Shown: piece after piece, positions 1 through 7,680 of the stretch
Layout of the letters: every line of letters starts with the position of its first letter
Position numbering within the stretch: the first letter of the stretch is position 1
NCBI RefSeq assembly: GCF_014640315.1
Contig: NZ_BMGS01000007.1
Span: forward strand, 186,001-250,000
Direction of reading: 5' to 3'
Length of the DNA stretch: 64,000 nucleotides
Source of the DNA: Hymenobacter glacieicola
Lineage (GTDB): Bacteria; Bacteroidota; Bacteroidia; Cytophagales; Hymenobacteraceae
The notes under the pieces: generated by a model
Seen by the model: only the letters and a program-made list of their open reading frames with translations
What the model was told of the DNA's origin: nothing
The model's database searches: none
Position numbers and translations under genes: made by a program

Positions 1-126
1 GAATCCCACCAAGCCAACAGCTACCACATGGTTTTTCGCCATAGCCCAGATAAGCGGGATGGTTTCCGGAAAGCCTGCGAATATCTTATCGAGTTGAGTT
101 CAGCGCGCAATGAGGAGCGGTACTGA
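1..126 (+). CDS. C-terminal fragment of an unknown protein
   Basis: Frame 1 is open from the first base to a TGA at 124-126, giving 41 residues rich in charged and polar amino acids and ending in NEERY. The start lies outside the window. I do not recognise a family. The stretch after the stop (127-208) is non-coding and leads into the next plus-strand gene, so this is most simply the end of an upstream plus-strand gene. A chance open frame of this length is also possible in GC-rich DNA. Confidence 0.45.
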   Translation, partial: ESHQANSYHMVFRHSPDKRDGFRKACEYLIELSSARNEERY

Positions 127-208
127 TTCGGATTAGGCATTTGGGCAACAGAAAGGCAACCTTCCGCCTGCCTGGCGGCTCCCTTTGCCAACTCCCTACC
201 TTCTTTCC

Positions 209-1900
209 ATGCGTCTGTTCCTATACCTGCTCTGCCTGCTGAGTTTAGTTACTACCCCCCATGTACTTGCCCAAACCTTGCTGCAGGGCACCGTGCTGGA
301 TGCGCAGACCCAGGCGCCGGTGCCGTTTGCCTCAGTGGGCGTAACAGGCAAGCCGCTCGGGACGGTGGCCGATGAGCAGGGGCGTTTCCAGTTTACTATC
401 CCCACCGACCTAGCCGACCCCGTAATTGTTTCGTGCGTGGGCTACCAGTCGGCCACCTTGCCCGCAGCCACGCTGCAGGCCACCGGGCAGGTAGTGCGCT
501 TGCGCCCCAGCGGCGTTAGTCTGGCAGCCGTGACGGTGCGGCCGGGCAAGGTGAAAACCAAAACGTTTGGCCGCACCAGCAGCTCCTCGCTGATGGGGGC
601 CAGCATGTACACCGAGGCCGGGTTAGTGAGCGACGCCCTGGCCAAAGAGCAGGGCACCATCATCGGTATTGATAAAGACTGCCGCCTGCGCGACTTCAAC
701 ATGCACGTGGCCTTCAACCGCTTCAAATCCGTGAAGTTCCGGCTAAACCTGTACAGCGTAAAAGCCGGCCTGCCCGACCAGCCCCTGCTCCGCCAGGATG
801 TGCGCTTCGACGTGACCCAGCCCCGCGGCTGGGTGCGGGTGGATCTGTCGCCCTACCAGGTGCAGTTGCAGGGCCAGCGGGAGGTAGCCGTAACCATTCA
901 GTGGCTGCAGAGCGAGGCCCAGGAAGGCACCCCGAAGGCTTTTGGAATATCGGCCGTACCCGCGCCGGGCCATAGCATCCTTACCCGCAACAAAAGCCAA
1001 GCGGCCTGGCAGCAACTGAAGGCCAGCTACCTCAGCTTCTACCTCACTGCCGACTCCTACGGTGCCAGCAAAGCCGCGCCCACTACTCCCGCTGATTACG
1101 AACTACCCGACAGCCTGCGGTATCTGCGCTACCTCGCGGCGCCTACCCTGCCCAATCTTACCAACCCCCATCACTACGGCGAAAATGCGCAAGCGGGCCG
1201 CTACGTAGTCGTGAAGGGCGGACGGCTGTACTACGAGCGGTACGGGAAGGGCACCCCGCTCCTGCTCCTGCACGGCAATGGCCAATCCATTGCCGCCTTC
1301 CAGCGGCAGATCGGCGAACTGGCTCAGCATTTCGAGGTTATTGCCGTGGACACCCGCGCCCAGGGCCGTAGCCAGGACCACACCACCGCCGACTTCACCT
1401 ACGACCTGTTTGCGGAGGACACGCGCCAGCTGCTCGACTCGCTGGGCCTACGCCAGGTAGATATTCTGGGCTGGAGCGACGGGGGCAACACGGCCCTGAC
1501 GCTGGCGCTCCGCCACCCCACGTACGTGCGGCGCCTTGCCGTCATGGGCGCCAACCTATTTCCCGCTCCCGAGGCTATTGAACCCGATTTCCTGGCGCTT
1601 CTGCGCCGGCAGCTGCGGGAAGAACAGCAGCTCCCCACCCCTGATCTGAACCGTACGCGCTTACTGCGCATCCTGCTGCAAGAGCCCCAGCTGACGTTTG
1701 CTGAGCTGCAAGGGGTAGCGGCTCCTACCCTGGTCATGGCCGGTCAGCACGACGTAATTCTGGAAGCGCATACCCGGGCCCTGGCGAAGGCCTTGCCCCA
1801 AAGCGAGTTGGTTATCCTCCCCAACACCACCCACTACGCTCCTCAAGAGGCCCCGGAGGCATTTAATAAAGCCGTGCTGCGGTTCCTGCAGCAACGCTAG
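209..1900 (+). CDS. Secreted alpha/beta hydrolase fused to a carboxypeptidase-regulatory-like domain
   Basis: 563 residues from the ATG at 209, which is followed directly by a good signal peptide (MRLFLYLLCLLSLVTTPHVLAQ). A TTG at 185 would add eight residues ahead of the signal and is less likely. Residues 23-105 form a CarboxypepD_reg-like beta-sandwich (LQGTVLDAQTQAPVPFASV is typical). A linker of about 200 residues without a clear family follows. The C-terminal 240 residues are an alpha/beta hydrolase: oxyanion-region LLLLHGNG, nucleophile elbow GWSDGG with the catalytic Ser, a late Asp in GQHDVI, and the His in THYAP. The regulatory-like domain usually begins TonB-linked receptors or surface proteins, so its fusion to a hydrolase suggests an exported, perhaps periplasmic or surface-held, esterase or peptidase. 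The substrate is unknown. Confidence 0.85.
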   Translation: MRLFLYLLCLLSLVTTPHVLAQTLLQGTVLDAQTQAPVPFASVGVTGKPLGTVADEQGRFQFTIPTDLADPVIVSCVGYQSATLPAATLQATGQVVRLRPSGVSLAAVTVRPGKVKTKTFGRTSSSSLMGASMYTEAGLVSDALAKEQGTIIGIDKDCRLRDFNMHVAFNRFKSVKFRLNLYSVKAGLPDQPLLRQDVRFDVTQPRGWVRVDLSPYQVQLQGQREVAVTIQWLQSEAQEGTPKAFGISAVPAPGHSILTRNKSQAAWQQLKASYLSFYLTADSYGASKAAPTTPADYELPDSLRYLRYLAAPTLPNLTNPHHYGENAQAGRYVVVKGGRLYYERYGKGTPLLLLHGNGQSIAAFQRQIGELAQHFEVIAVDTRAQGRSQDHTTADFTYDLFAEDTRQLLDSLGLRQVDILGWSDGGNTALTLALRHPTYVRRLAVMGANLFPAPEAIEPDFLALLRRQLREEQQLPTPDLNRTRLLRILLQEPQLTFAELQGVAAPTLVMAGQHDVILEAHTRALAKALPQSELVILPNTTHYAPQEAPEAFNKAVLRFLQQR

Positions 1901-1965
1901 CGGCTTACTCAGTCGGGTTGAGTGAATAGCATGTAAACAAAGTCATGCTTAATCCAACTGCTTCG

Positions 1966-2113
1966 TGTCATGCTGAGCTTGTCGAAGCATCTCTACCACT
2001 TCGCTTGAACGTCATGTCGAACTGGTCGAGACATTTCGCGTGCTGACGTTGCAGAGGCCAAGGCCACTTGATTAGCCAGAGGTAGAGATGCTTCGGCTGC
2101 GCTCAGCATGACA
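1966..2113. repeat. Palindromic intergenic repeat, family A, copy 1
   Basis: The left arm (1966-1997, TGTCATGCTGAGC...GAAGCATCTCTACC) and the right arm (2081-2113) are inverted copies that differ only in a few central bases. A third, partial copy sits between them around 2011-2041. A related element lies at 12488-12579 and shares the flank ATTAGCCAG(A/C)GGTAGAGATG. There is no coding capacity. It fills the gap between two genes that converge on it. Confidence 0.75.
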
Positions 2114-2148
2114 TATTCTCTATCTATTACGATCTGCCTAGGCTAGCC

Positions 2149-2430
2149 CTACCCCTGGCGCACCAGCGTCACCTCGTCGCGGGTGAAGTCAAAGCGGCTT
2201 TTCTCAACGGGCGTGCGGCTGACGGCCACGCGGGGCGGCTGAAGCTTGCCCTTGCGGCCGGCTTCAATCTGGGCCTCGCCGGTAATGTCCAGGGTGGCGA
2301 CTACCTCTTCGTTCAGGCGCAGCTCCCACGGCCCGGGCTTCAGGGGCCCGTCCAGCCGGCCCACGAGAAAGGTTTCCTTCGGCGACATGACAATGATGTC
2401 GAGCACTTGCATGGTGGGGGTTTCGGGCAT
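2149..2430 (-). CDS. Small hypothetical protein, possibly a beta-barrel
   Basis: 93 residues from an ATG at 2430; an inner ATG at 2412 (MQVLDIIVM) would give 87. There is no signal peptide or membrane segment. The pattern of short beta-strands (ETFLVGRLDGPLKPGPWELRL, then VVATLDITG) loosely recalls the second beta-barrel of translation factors of the EF-Tu type, but no catalytic part is present and the likeness is weak. It follows the SNF2 helicase on the same strand, separated by a hairpin, so it may be transcribed alone. Function unknown. Confidence 0.6.
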   Translation of the reverse strand: MPETPTMQVLDIIVMSPKETFLVGRLDGPLKPGPWELRLNEEVVATLDITGEAQIEAGRKGKLQPPRVAVSRTPVEKSRFDFTRDEVTLVRQG

Positions 2431-2535
2431 GGGATAGGAAAGATAATGGAGAGCGGATAACAGGCAGGGCCAAGTTACGCGCCTGCTGCCAAACCACCTG
2501 TCCTTCCGAACATGTGGCGCATCAAGCCAGGGACG

Positions 2536-2576
2536 AGGAATCTGGGTTAGTATCCTAATGCTTGACCCAGATTCCT
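2536..2576 (-). terminator. Hairpin behind the SNF2 gene, part of repeat family C
   Basis: A perfect 12-base stem (AGGAATCTGGGT at 2536-2547, its complement at 2565-2576) lies 20 bases beyond the stop of the helicase gene. There is no U-tract, so it may be a repeat that secondarily stabilises or ends transcripts. A degenerate relative sits at 47121-47172, and the flank up to 2594 (TCCTCCTGCGTCGGAATGAC) resembles the palindrome at 6021-6047. Confidence 0.5.
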
Positions 2577-2596
2577 CCTGCGTCGGAATGACAGAC

Positions 2597-5500
2597 TTAT
2601 TCGAATAACTCCAGCAGTTCTTGCTTCGAGAGGGTTTTCAGTAGGGCGGCGTCGGTGCGGATGAGGTCCTGGGCCAGCTCGCGCTTGGTTTGCTGGAGCT
2701 GCATGATTTTCTCCTCCACAGTGCGCGGGCAGATGAGGCGCACGGCTACCACTTTCTTGGTTTGCCCGATGCGGTAGGCGCGGTCGATGGCCTGGTTTTC
2801 TACGGCGGGGTTCCACCAGGGGTCCACCAGGTACACGTAGTCGGCCTCGGTGAGGTTGAGGCCGGTGCCGCCGGCTTTCAGGCTGATGAGAAACACGCGC
2901 ACCTGCTCGTTCTGCTGAAACTCCTGCACGGCCGCGGCCCGGTGGCGGGTTTGGCCGGTAAGCTGCTGGTAGGGAATGTCGTGGGCTTCCAGCATGGGCC
3001 GGATCAGGTCGAGCATGCCCACAAACTGCGAGAAGATGAGGATTTTGTGCTGGGGCGCGTGGTTTTGCAGCTCTTCCAGCAGCACTTCCAGCTTGGCCGA
3101 GGCCGCGCCGTAATCGGGTCCGTCGGGAAGCAGAGCGGGTGAGTTGCAGATTTGCCGGAGCCGGGTCAGACCCTGCAGCAGGTGCAGGTGGTCTTTCCCG
3201 AGCACGTCTTCGCGGCGGCCTAACAGCAGGTTACGGTAGTCCTCTTTGCAGGCCTCGTACACCCGGCGCTGCTCGGGGCCCATGTCGCAGTAGAGCACCA
3301 TTTCGGTTTTGTCGGGCAGCTCGGGGGCTACCTGGGCTTTGGTGCGGCGCAGCACAAAGGGCCTGATTTTCTGCTGCAGAGCGCGGGCCTGGCTGTCGTC
3401 CTTGAACTTGTCGATGCGGGTAGCGAAGTGGGCCTTGAAGTGGGCCCGGCTGCCCAGCAAGCCCGGACAGGCAAAGGACAGCAGCCCGTAGATGTCGTAG
3501 GTATTGTTCTCCAGGGGCGTGCCCGTGAGCACCAGCCGGTTGCGGGCCTGCAGGCGGCGCGCCGCCTTGTAGCGCTGCGAGTCGGGGTTTTTAATGGCCT
3601 GGGCCTCGTCCAGAATCACGTAGTTGAACTGGTAGCGCTGCAGGGCGCGCACGTCGGCTACCAGCGTGCCGTACGTCGTCAGCACGATATCGTAGCCGTC
3701 GAACTCCGCCGCGTGCCTGGTGCGGCTGGCTCCGTGCAGAGTATGCACCCGCAGCGTGGGCGCGAATTTCGCTACCTCGGCCTGCCAGTTAAACACCAGG
3801 GAAGTGGGTACCACCACCAGGCTGGCGGCCCGCTCGACCTTCTCGCGCTGGAGCAGCAGAAACGCCAGCACTTGCAGGGTTTTGCCCAGGCCCATATCAT
3901 CGGCCAGGCAGCCCCCAAACTGAAAGGTATCCAGGAAATTCAGCCAGTTCAGGCCCTGCCGCTGATAGTCGCGCAACGTTGCCTGCAGCCCAGCTGGCAC
4001 GGGCGCGGCCTGAATGCCGCCAAAATCGGCCAGGGCCGCCCGGTAGTCGGCGAGCTGGACGCGGGCTTCGGGAGTGAGTTCTTCGGGCTGATAGAGCTCC
4101 TCCACGGCCGCGAAGTTGACGGCGGGCGTGCGCAACTGCTCCTCCACAACTTCGGCGGCGGCAAAGTAGCGGGTGAACTTATCGAGCCACTCCTGGGGTA
4201 GGATGCCGCGGGTGCCGTCGTCGAGGGTGACGTAGCGGCGCTGGTTGCGCACGGCCTGGTAGAGCTGGGGCAAGGTGGCCTGCTGCTTGCCGAAGCGCAC
4301 GCCCAGTTTGGTGTCAAACCAGTTCGTTTCCCGGCTCACCTGCACCGTAATGTGAGCCTTGTGGGGGTTGAGGTTGTTGCCTTTGAGCTGGTTGAAGCCC
4401 AGAATGGTGATGCCCTGGGTGCGCCAGTCTTCAAACGCTTCCAGAAACCAGTCCTCATCCAGAAACTGCTTTTTTGGTACGTACAAGGCGTCGAGGTGGA
4501 GTTGCTCCTCGAAGTGGGGGTAGTGGCGCATCAAGGCTTTTAATAGCCGGGTTTCGGCGGCCGCGTCGCGGGTCACGGCAAAGGGCTGGCCCAGGGCGTC
4601 CGTGTCCTGGAGCTGCTTGCGCGAGAGCACCGACACTTCCCGCTCGCCGTAGCGCATCACGGGCAGCACCTCTACGTGCGCCCCGGCCTCGGAGAGGTAG
4701 AGCAGCGGCCGGGGTTCTTCCTGGTAACCACCCAGGGCCAGCTGCTGGGGCGTGGCGGGCCGCACGTAGGTGTAGTGGATGTGGAGCTTGTCTTCGAGGC
4801 CGGCTAGCACGTCCTGCTGAAACTCCGGGAACTTGCTTTGGTGCAGCAGCAGGGTGTTGCTGCGCTTCTTAAAAAACTCCACCACCCGCCACACGTCTAG
4901 GTCATCGAGCAGGTACAGGTCGTCGTGCAGGGCCACGAAGTAGTCGTAGCGAATGGTCACGTCCTGCAAAGCCAGCAGCTGATCCAGCACGCTAAGCTGG
5001 CCCGACACCCGGTAAAACTCGCCCTGCTCGGTCACCAGCAGGCGCAGCTCCAGCCGGGCCCGGTGCACCCGCACCGCCGCCACCGACTGGGCCGTGGGTT
5101 TCTCGCCCTGGGCGGCCTGGTGAGCGTACACGGGCAGCCCCAAAGGGTTTTTCACTACCGCCCGCAGGGCCTCCAGGGCCTGGGCCGACCGTTCTTCCTC
5201 GTAATTATGCTGGAAGCGCGCCAGACCGGTGTAAAACTTAAGCACCTCGGGGTCCGATACGCTCCAGATGCCATCCAGCGGGTTTAGTAGGGTCAGCGGA
5301 TTGCGGAGCTTGCCCGCGGCGGTGGTTTCCGCTTCGATGAGTTGCAGGGTCAGGTGGCCGTAGTAGCGGTGACGGGTTAGCAGCACGGCGCGCGTAGTGG
5401 CGGGCCCGGCTGGGGGCAACTGCCGTTTCTCGGGCAGGAGCTGGCGCACTAGTTCCTGCTTAGTAGCCGCCGTGAGGGGTAGCAGCTCCGGCTGCCGGGG

Positions 5501-5950
5501 CGTAATGCTGGTTTGCCCTTCGGCGTAGGTTAGCTGAAAATGCTCGTCGAGGTTGGGTTGCTGCTCCAGCCCGTAGTCCCGCGCCACGGCCCGGAGCCGA
5601 CTCTGGCGCAGCGGGGCATCAAAGAAAATCCGCAGCTCCCGGCGCTGCACCAGGGCCAACAGTACCAGAGCCTGGTGCGCGCACAACCGGCCAGCCGGAG
5701 TTAAGCACGTACAGCCCACCAGCAGGTCGCCGGTCTGCTCTACGGTCACCGTCGGCCCTACCCCGGCGCCCAGGTTAAACCGCCCGTGGTTTATCCTCAA
5801 GTCTTCAGGAAGCACCGCGTTCAGGGCCCTGCCCTCCGGCAGCATACCGGCGCTGCTGTGCTGCTCAATGATGGCGCTGGTCAGGTCCGGGAGGGTAAGC
5901 CCAGGGAAGGTGAACTGGTGGCTGTAGGGTGGCTCCGGCGTGTTGGGCAT
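2597..5950 (-). CDS. SNF2-family DEAD/DEAH helicase with SWIM zinc finger
   Basis: 1117 residues. A SWIM-type zinc-binding motif lies near the N-terminus (C80-x-C82-x7-C90-x-H92). A long middle region of unclear family follows, then a two-lobed SNF2 ATPase: Walker A DDMGLGKT around residue 688, the DEAQ box (LDEAQAIKN) around 778, LTGTPLENN, and the C-terminal lobe with DRAYRIGQ near 1057. Proteins of this build are ATP-driven DNA translocases that act in the cytoplasm on DNA-protein complexes. The physiological role of bacterial members is mostly unknown. The gene is followed by a hairpin and preceded by the nested repeats at 5973-6110. The length and the single uninterrupted frame argue for a working gene. 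Confidence 0.93.
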   Translation of the reverse strand: MPNTPEPPYSHQFTFPGLTLPDLTSAIIEQHSSAGMLPEGRALNAVLPEDLRINHGRFNLGAGVGPTVTVEQTGDLLVGCTCLTPAGRLCAHQALVLLALVQRRELRIFFDAPLRQSRLRAVARDYGLEQQPNLDEHFQLTYAEGQTSITPRQPELLPLTAATKQELVRQLLPEKRQLPPAGPATTRAVLLTRHRYYGHLTLQLIEAETTAAGKLRNPLTLLNPLDGIWSVSDPEVLKFYTGLARFQHNYEEERSAQALEALRAVVKNPLGLPVYAHQAAQGEKPTAQSVAAVRVHRARLELRLLVTEQGEFYRVSGQLSVLDQLLALQDVTIRYDYFVALHDDLYLLDDLDVWRVVEFFKKRSNTLLLHQSKFPEFQQDVLAGLEDKLHIHYTYVRPATPQQLALGGYQEEPRPLLYLSEAGAHVEVLPVMRYGEREVSVLSRKQLQDTDALGQPFAVTRDAAAETRLLKALMRHYPHFEEQLHLDALYVPKKQFLDEDWFLEAFEDWRTQGITILGFNQLKGNNLNPHKAHITVQVSRETNWFDTKLGVRFGKQQATLPQLYQAVRNQRRYVTLDDGTRGILPQEWLDKFTRYFAAAEVVEEQLRTPAVNFAAVEELYQPEELTPEARVQLADYRAALADFGGIQAAPVPAGLQATLRDYQRQGLNWLNFLDTFQFGGCLADDMGLGKTLQVLAFLLLQREKVERAASLVVVPTSLVFNWQAEVAKFAPTLRVHTLHGASRTRHAAEFDGYDIVLTTYGTLVADVRALQRYQFNYVILDEAQAIKNPDSQRYKAARRLQARNRLVLTGTPLENNTYDIYGLLSFACPGLLGSRAHFKAHFATRIDKFKDDSQARALQQKIRPFVLRRTKAQVAPELPDKTEMVLYCDMGPEQRRVYEACKEDYRNLLLGRREDVLGKDHLHLLQGLTRLRQICNSPALLPDGPDYGAASAKLEVLLEELQNHAPQHKILIFSQFVGMLDLIRPMLEAHDIPYQQLTGQTRHRAAAVQEFQQNEQVRVFLISLKAGGTGLNLTEADYVYLVDPWWNPAVENQAIDRAYRIGQTKKVVAVRLICPRTVEEKIMQLQQTKRELAQDLIRTDAALLKTLSKQELLELFE

Positions 5951-5972
5951 TGCTCCGGCTTCGGTGGTCGGT

Positions 5973-6110
5973 GTAGAGACGCAACATCTTGCGTCTCGTC
6001 GTTGCTGAGGTTAGCTCTTTTGTCATTCCGCCGCAGGAGGAATGACAGGTGATGTTGGTCGTACTGGAGCGCTCGTTCTGACGCCGAGACGCAAGATGTT
6101 GCGTCTCTAC
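5973..6110. repeat. Nested palindromic repeats, families B and C
   Basis: A 25-base element (GTAGAGACGCAACATCTTGC... at 5973-5997) returns as a perfect inverted copy at 6086-6110. Each copy is itself a small palindrome (GAGACGCAA / TTGCGTCTC). Between them, 6021-6047 is another palindrome (TGTCATTCC / GGAATGACA). This looks like one repeat inserted inside another, between the RES gene and the helicase gene. A degenerate family B pair is found at 7582-7680. Confidence 0.75.
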
Positions 6111-6127
6111 AGCCTAGCTCGTTGTTG

Positions 6128-6589
6128 CTACCCCACATCGGCCGCCTTGATGCGGGCGTCGAAGCTGAATTCCTCCCGCCCTACTATCTGGATGCGCTTG
6201 AACTCGGGGTGGCGGCTGTGGAGCACGTAGTTGTGCTCCTGCGGAATAATGGACGAGGGCACCCGCAGCACCGCCGACTGGCGCGCCGTGTACCAAGCCG
6301 CGCCCAGGGGCTGGCAGAGGGCGTAGCGGCTGGCTTTTTCCCAGTTTTTGGGCAGCTGGGCCAGGCTGATTTCTTCCACCAATAGGTCGTCGGGCACGTC
6401 AATCACCAGCACCCGAAACTGGTCGTTAAGGCCCTCCCCGCTCCGGTGCACCACGTTCTCCAGGCAGGCCAGGGCCCGCGACGAGGCCGTGTAAATCACG
6501 AACTGATCTTTGTAATTCCAGCGGGCCCGGTAGCCGGAGGCGAACAGGTCGTCGGCGTAGCGGGCCAGGCAGATGCGGTATACCAGCAT
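6128..6589 (-). CDS. RES-domain toxin
   Basis: 153 residues covering a complete RES domain. The characteristic residues are visible: Arg23 in the ARWN motif, Tyr33 (VIYTAS), Glu44 (CLENVVH) and Ser112 (RVPSS). Their early spacing (10 and 11 residues) matches characterised RES toxins. Members of this family deplete NAD+ in the cytoplasm and are held in check by the partner antitoxin. The gene lies nine bases after the antitoxin gene on the same strand, the standard antitoxin-first operon order. No truncation is seen, so the toxin is probably functional. Confidence 0.92.
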   Translation of the reverse strand: MLVYRICLARYADDLFASGYRARWNYKDQFVIYTASSRALACLENVVHRSGEGLNDQFRVLVIDVPDDLLVEEISLAQLPKNWEKASRYALCQPLGAAWYTARQSAVLRVPSSIIPQEHNYVLHSRHPEFKRIQIVGREEFSFDARIKAADVG

Positions 6590-6598
6590 ACCCCGCGG

Positions 6599-7060
6599 CT
6601 AGGATAAGTCACCGTAGGCAATGCGAGTCAGCTCCTCGGCCACCAGATCAATGCCGCCGCTGGTTTCCAGCAGGCGCAAGGGCACCTCCTGGTCGAGGCC
6701 GTGGGCGGGCTTATCCAGCCACCGCAGAAACGCGGCTGCCTCCCCAAATACCTCCAGCCCCAGGTTGTAGAGGCTGATAATCTTCAGGGTCTTCTCGCTG
6801 CTGGCCACGCTCAGGGTTTTCTTTTCCTGGGAATACGAGCGCAGGGTTTTCGTGGAAAGCTCGTAGATGGCTTCCAGTTCGTTGGCCTGCAGCTGAAATG
6901 CTTCGGCTACCTCAAACGCCGTGGCGGCCGGCACTCCCTTACGCGCCTCCATCACCAGGGCGAAGGAATCCTGTCCGGCCTGCCCCCAAGCCGCCCACTT
7001 CTTGCGCAGAGCAGCGGGCATCGTAGCCGTAATTTTGGGGTGATGAGCAGTGGCAGCCAT
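6599..7060 (-). CDS. Xre/MbcA/ParS-type antitoxin of the RES toxin
   Basis: 153 residues. The last 60 residues (NLGLEVFGEAAAFLRWLDKP...GGIDLVAEELTRIAYG) match the Xre/MbcA/ParS toxin-binding domain (DUF2384), which blocks the toxin active site. The preceding part is helical and likely carries the HTH used for DNA binding. Together with the RES gene it forms a type II toxin-antitoxin operon. A very regular inverted repeat begins 20 bases upstream of the start, which fits autoregulation by the antitoxin or the complex. Confidence 0.9.
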   Translation of the reverse strand: MAATAHHPKITATMPAALRKKWAAWGQAGQDSFALVMEARKGVPAATAFEVAEAFQLQANELEAIYELSTKTLRSYSQEKKTLSVASSEKTLKIISLYNLGLEVFGEAAAFLRWLDKPAHGLDQEVPLRLLETSGGIDLVAEELTRIAYGDLS

Positions 7061-7079
7061 AGGTGTTGCAGTTTGACAG

Positions 7080-7134
7080 GTCGAACCTAAAGAAATTTTT
7101 CCGATTAACGCGGAAATTTTTCTTTAGGTTCGAC
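7080..7134 (-). promoter_or_regulatory. Palindromic operator of the RES-Xre operon
   Basis: Two 24-base arms (7080-7103, GTCGAACCTAAAGAAA...; 7111-7134) are inverted copies with only two mismatches, around a 7-base centre. The element ends 20 bases before the antitoxin start. Its size, symmetry and position are those of an autoregulatory operator, and it probably overlaps the promoter. That it binds the antitoxin is inferred. Confidence 0.75.
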
Positions 7135-7174
7135 TTCTATACTACGCCGCCGAGCCGCAGGCTGGCTACCGTAC

Positions 7175-7576
7175 TCAGGTGAGCCATTTCAACAGGAGGA
7201 AGGCAACCAACATGCCTAGTAAGACGAGGCAACCTGTACGCCTGAATTTGTCTTGCCTACCGAGCTTATCATTGTACCTAGCGGCTAACTCTTCTGGCAA
7301 AAAGTAACCGCGCCAGGAATTCTCCGGCTCTGACAGCACCCATACTTCCTGGCAGCGTGAGCAGCGGTAGCGGATCGTACGTTCCGTAGGCCATGCTTCA
7401 TAGACGGGCAGCAACTTCAGCGGCTTGCGTAACAGTTGCTGCTCAAATGCCTCGTACTCCCACCACGACGGAAAACTGTATATGCCAGCCGAGAAGCAAT
7501 TAGGACACATGACTTTGGAGAGCAACGTTTCGGAATGTGCCGTAACCACCAGACCACACAAGAAGCGGGAACTCAC
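7175..7576 (-). CDS. Small zinc-ribbon protein with a C-terminal membrane anchor
   Basis: 133 residues from the ATG at 7576, or 111 from an inner ATG at 7510 (MCPNCFSAG), which I favour because the metal motif then starts the protein. Two cysteine pairs (CPNC and CSRC) about 55 residues apart would form a zinc ribbon. The C-terminus carries one membrane helix (CLVLLGMLVAFLLLKWL) behind a basic stretch. I know no specific family. Topology suggests a cytoplasmic metal-binding head tethered to the inner membrane. Confidence 0.65.
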   Translation of the reverse strand: MSSRFLCGLVVTAHSETLLSKVMCPNCFSAGIYSFPSWWEYEAFEQQLLRKPLKLLPVYEAWPTERTIRYRCSRCQEVWVLSEPENSWRGYFLPEELAARYNDKLGRQDKFRRTGCLVLLGMLVAFLLLKWLT

Positions 7577-7581
7577 TCATG

Positions 7582-7680
7582 GTAGAGGCGCAATGTATCG
7601 TATCTGGTTGTGGAACAACTGGCCCTGAACTGTTGTGACAACCTCAACCGACAAGAAGATGCAACATATTGCGTCACTAC
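7582..7680. repeat. Degenerate repeat family B pair
   Basis: 7582-7604 and 7658-7680 are imperfect inverted copies (GTAGAGGCGCAATG / its counterpart), close to the perfect pair at 5973-6110. The right arm overlaps the last codon and stop of holA by a few bases, so the repeat may supply the gene's natural 3' end. Confidence 0.55.

Noticed and set aside
3428-4201. 257-codon frame opposite the SNF2 helicase gene
   Set aside because: No motif, and the helicase on the minus strand keeps all ATPase motifs through this part.
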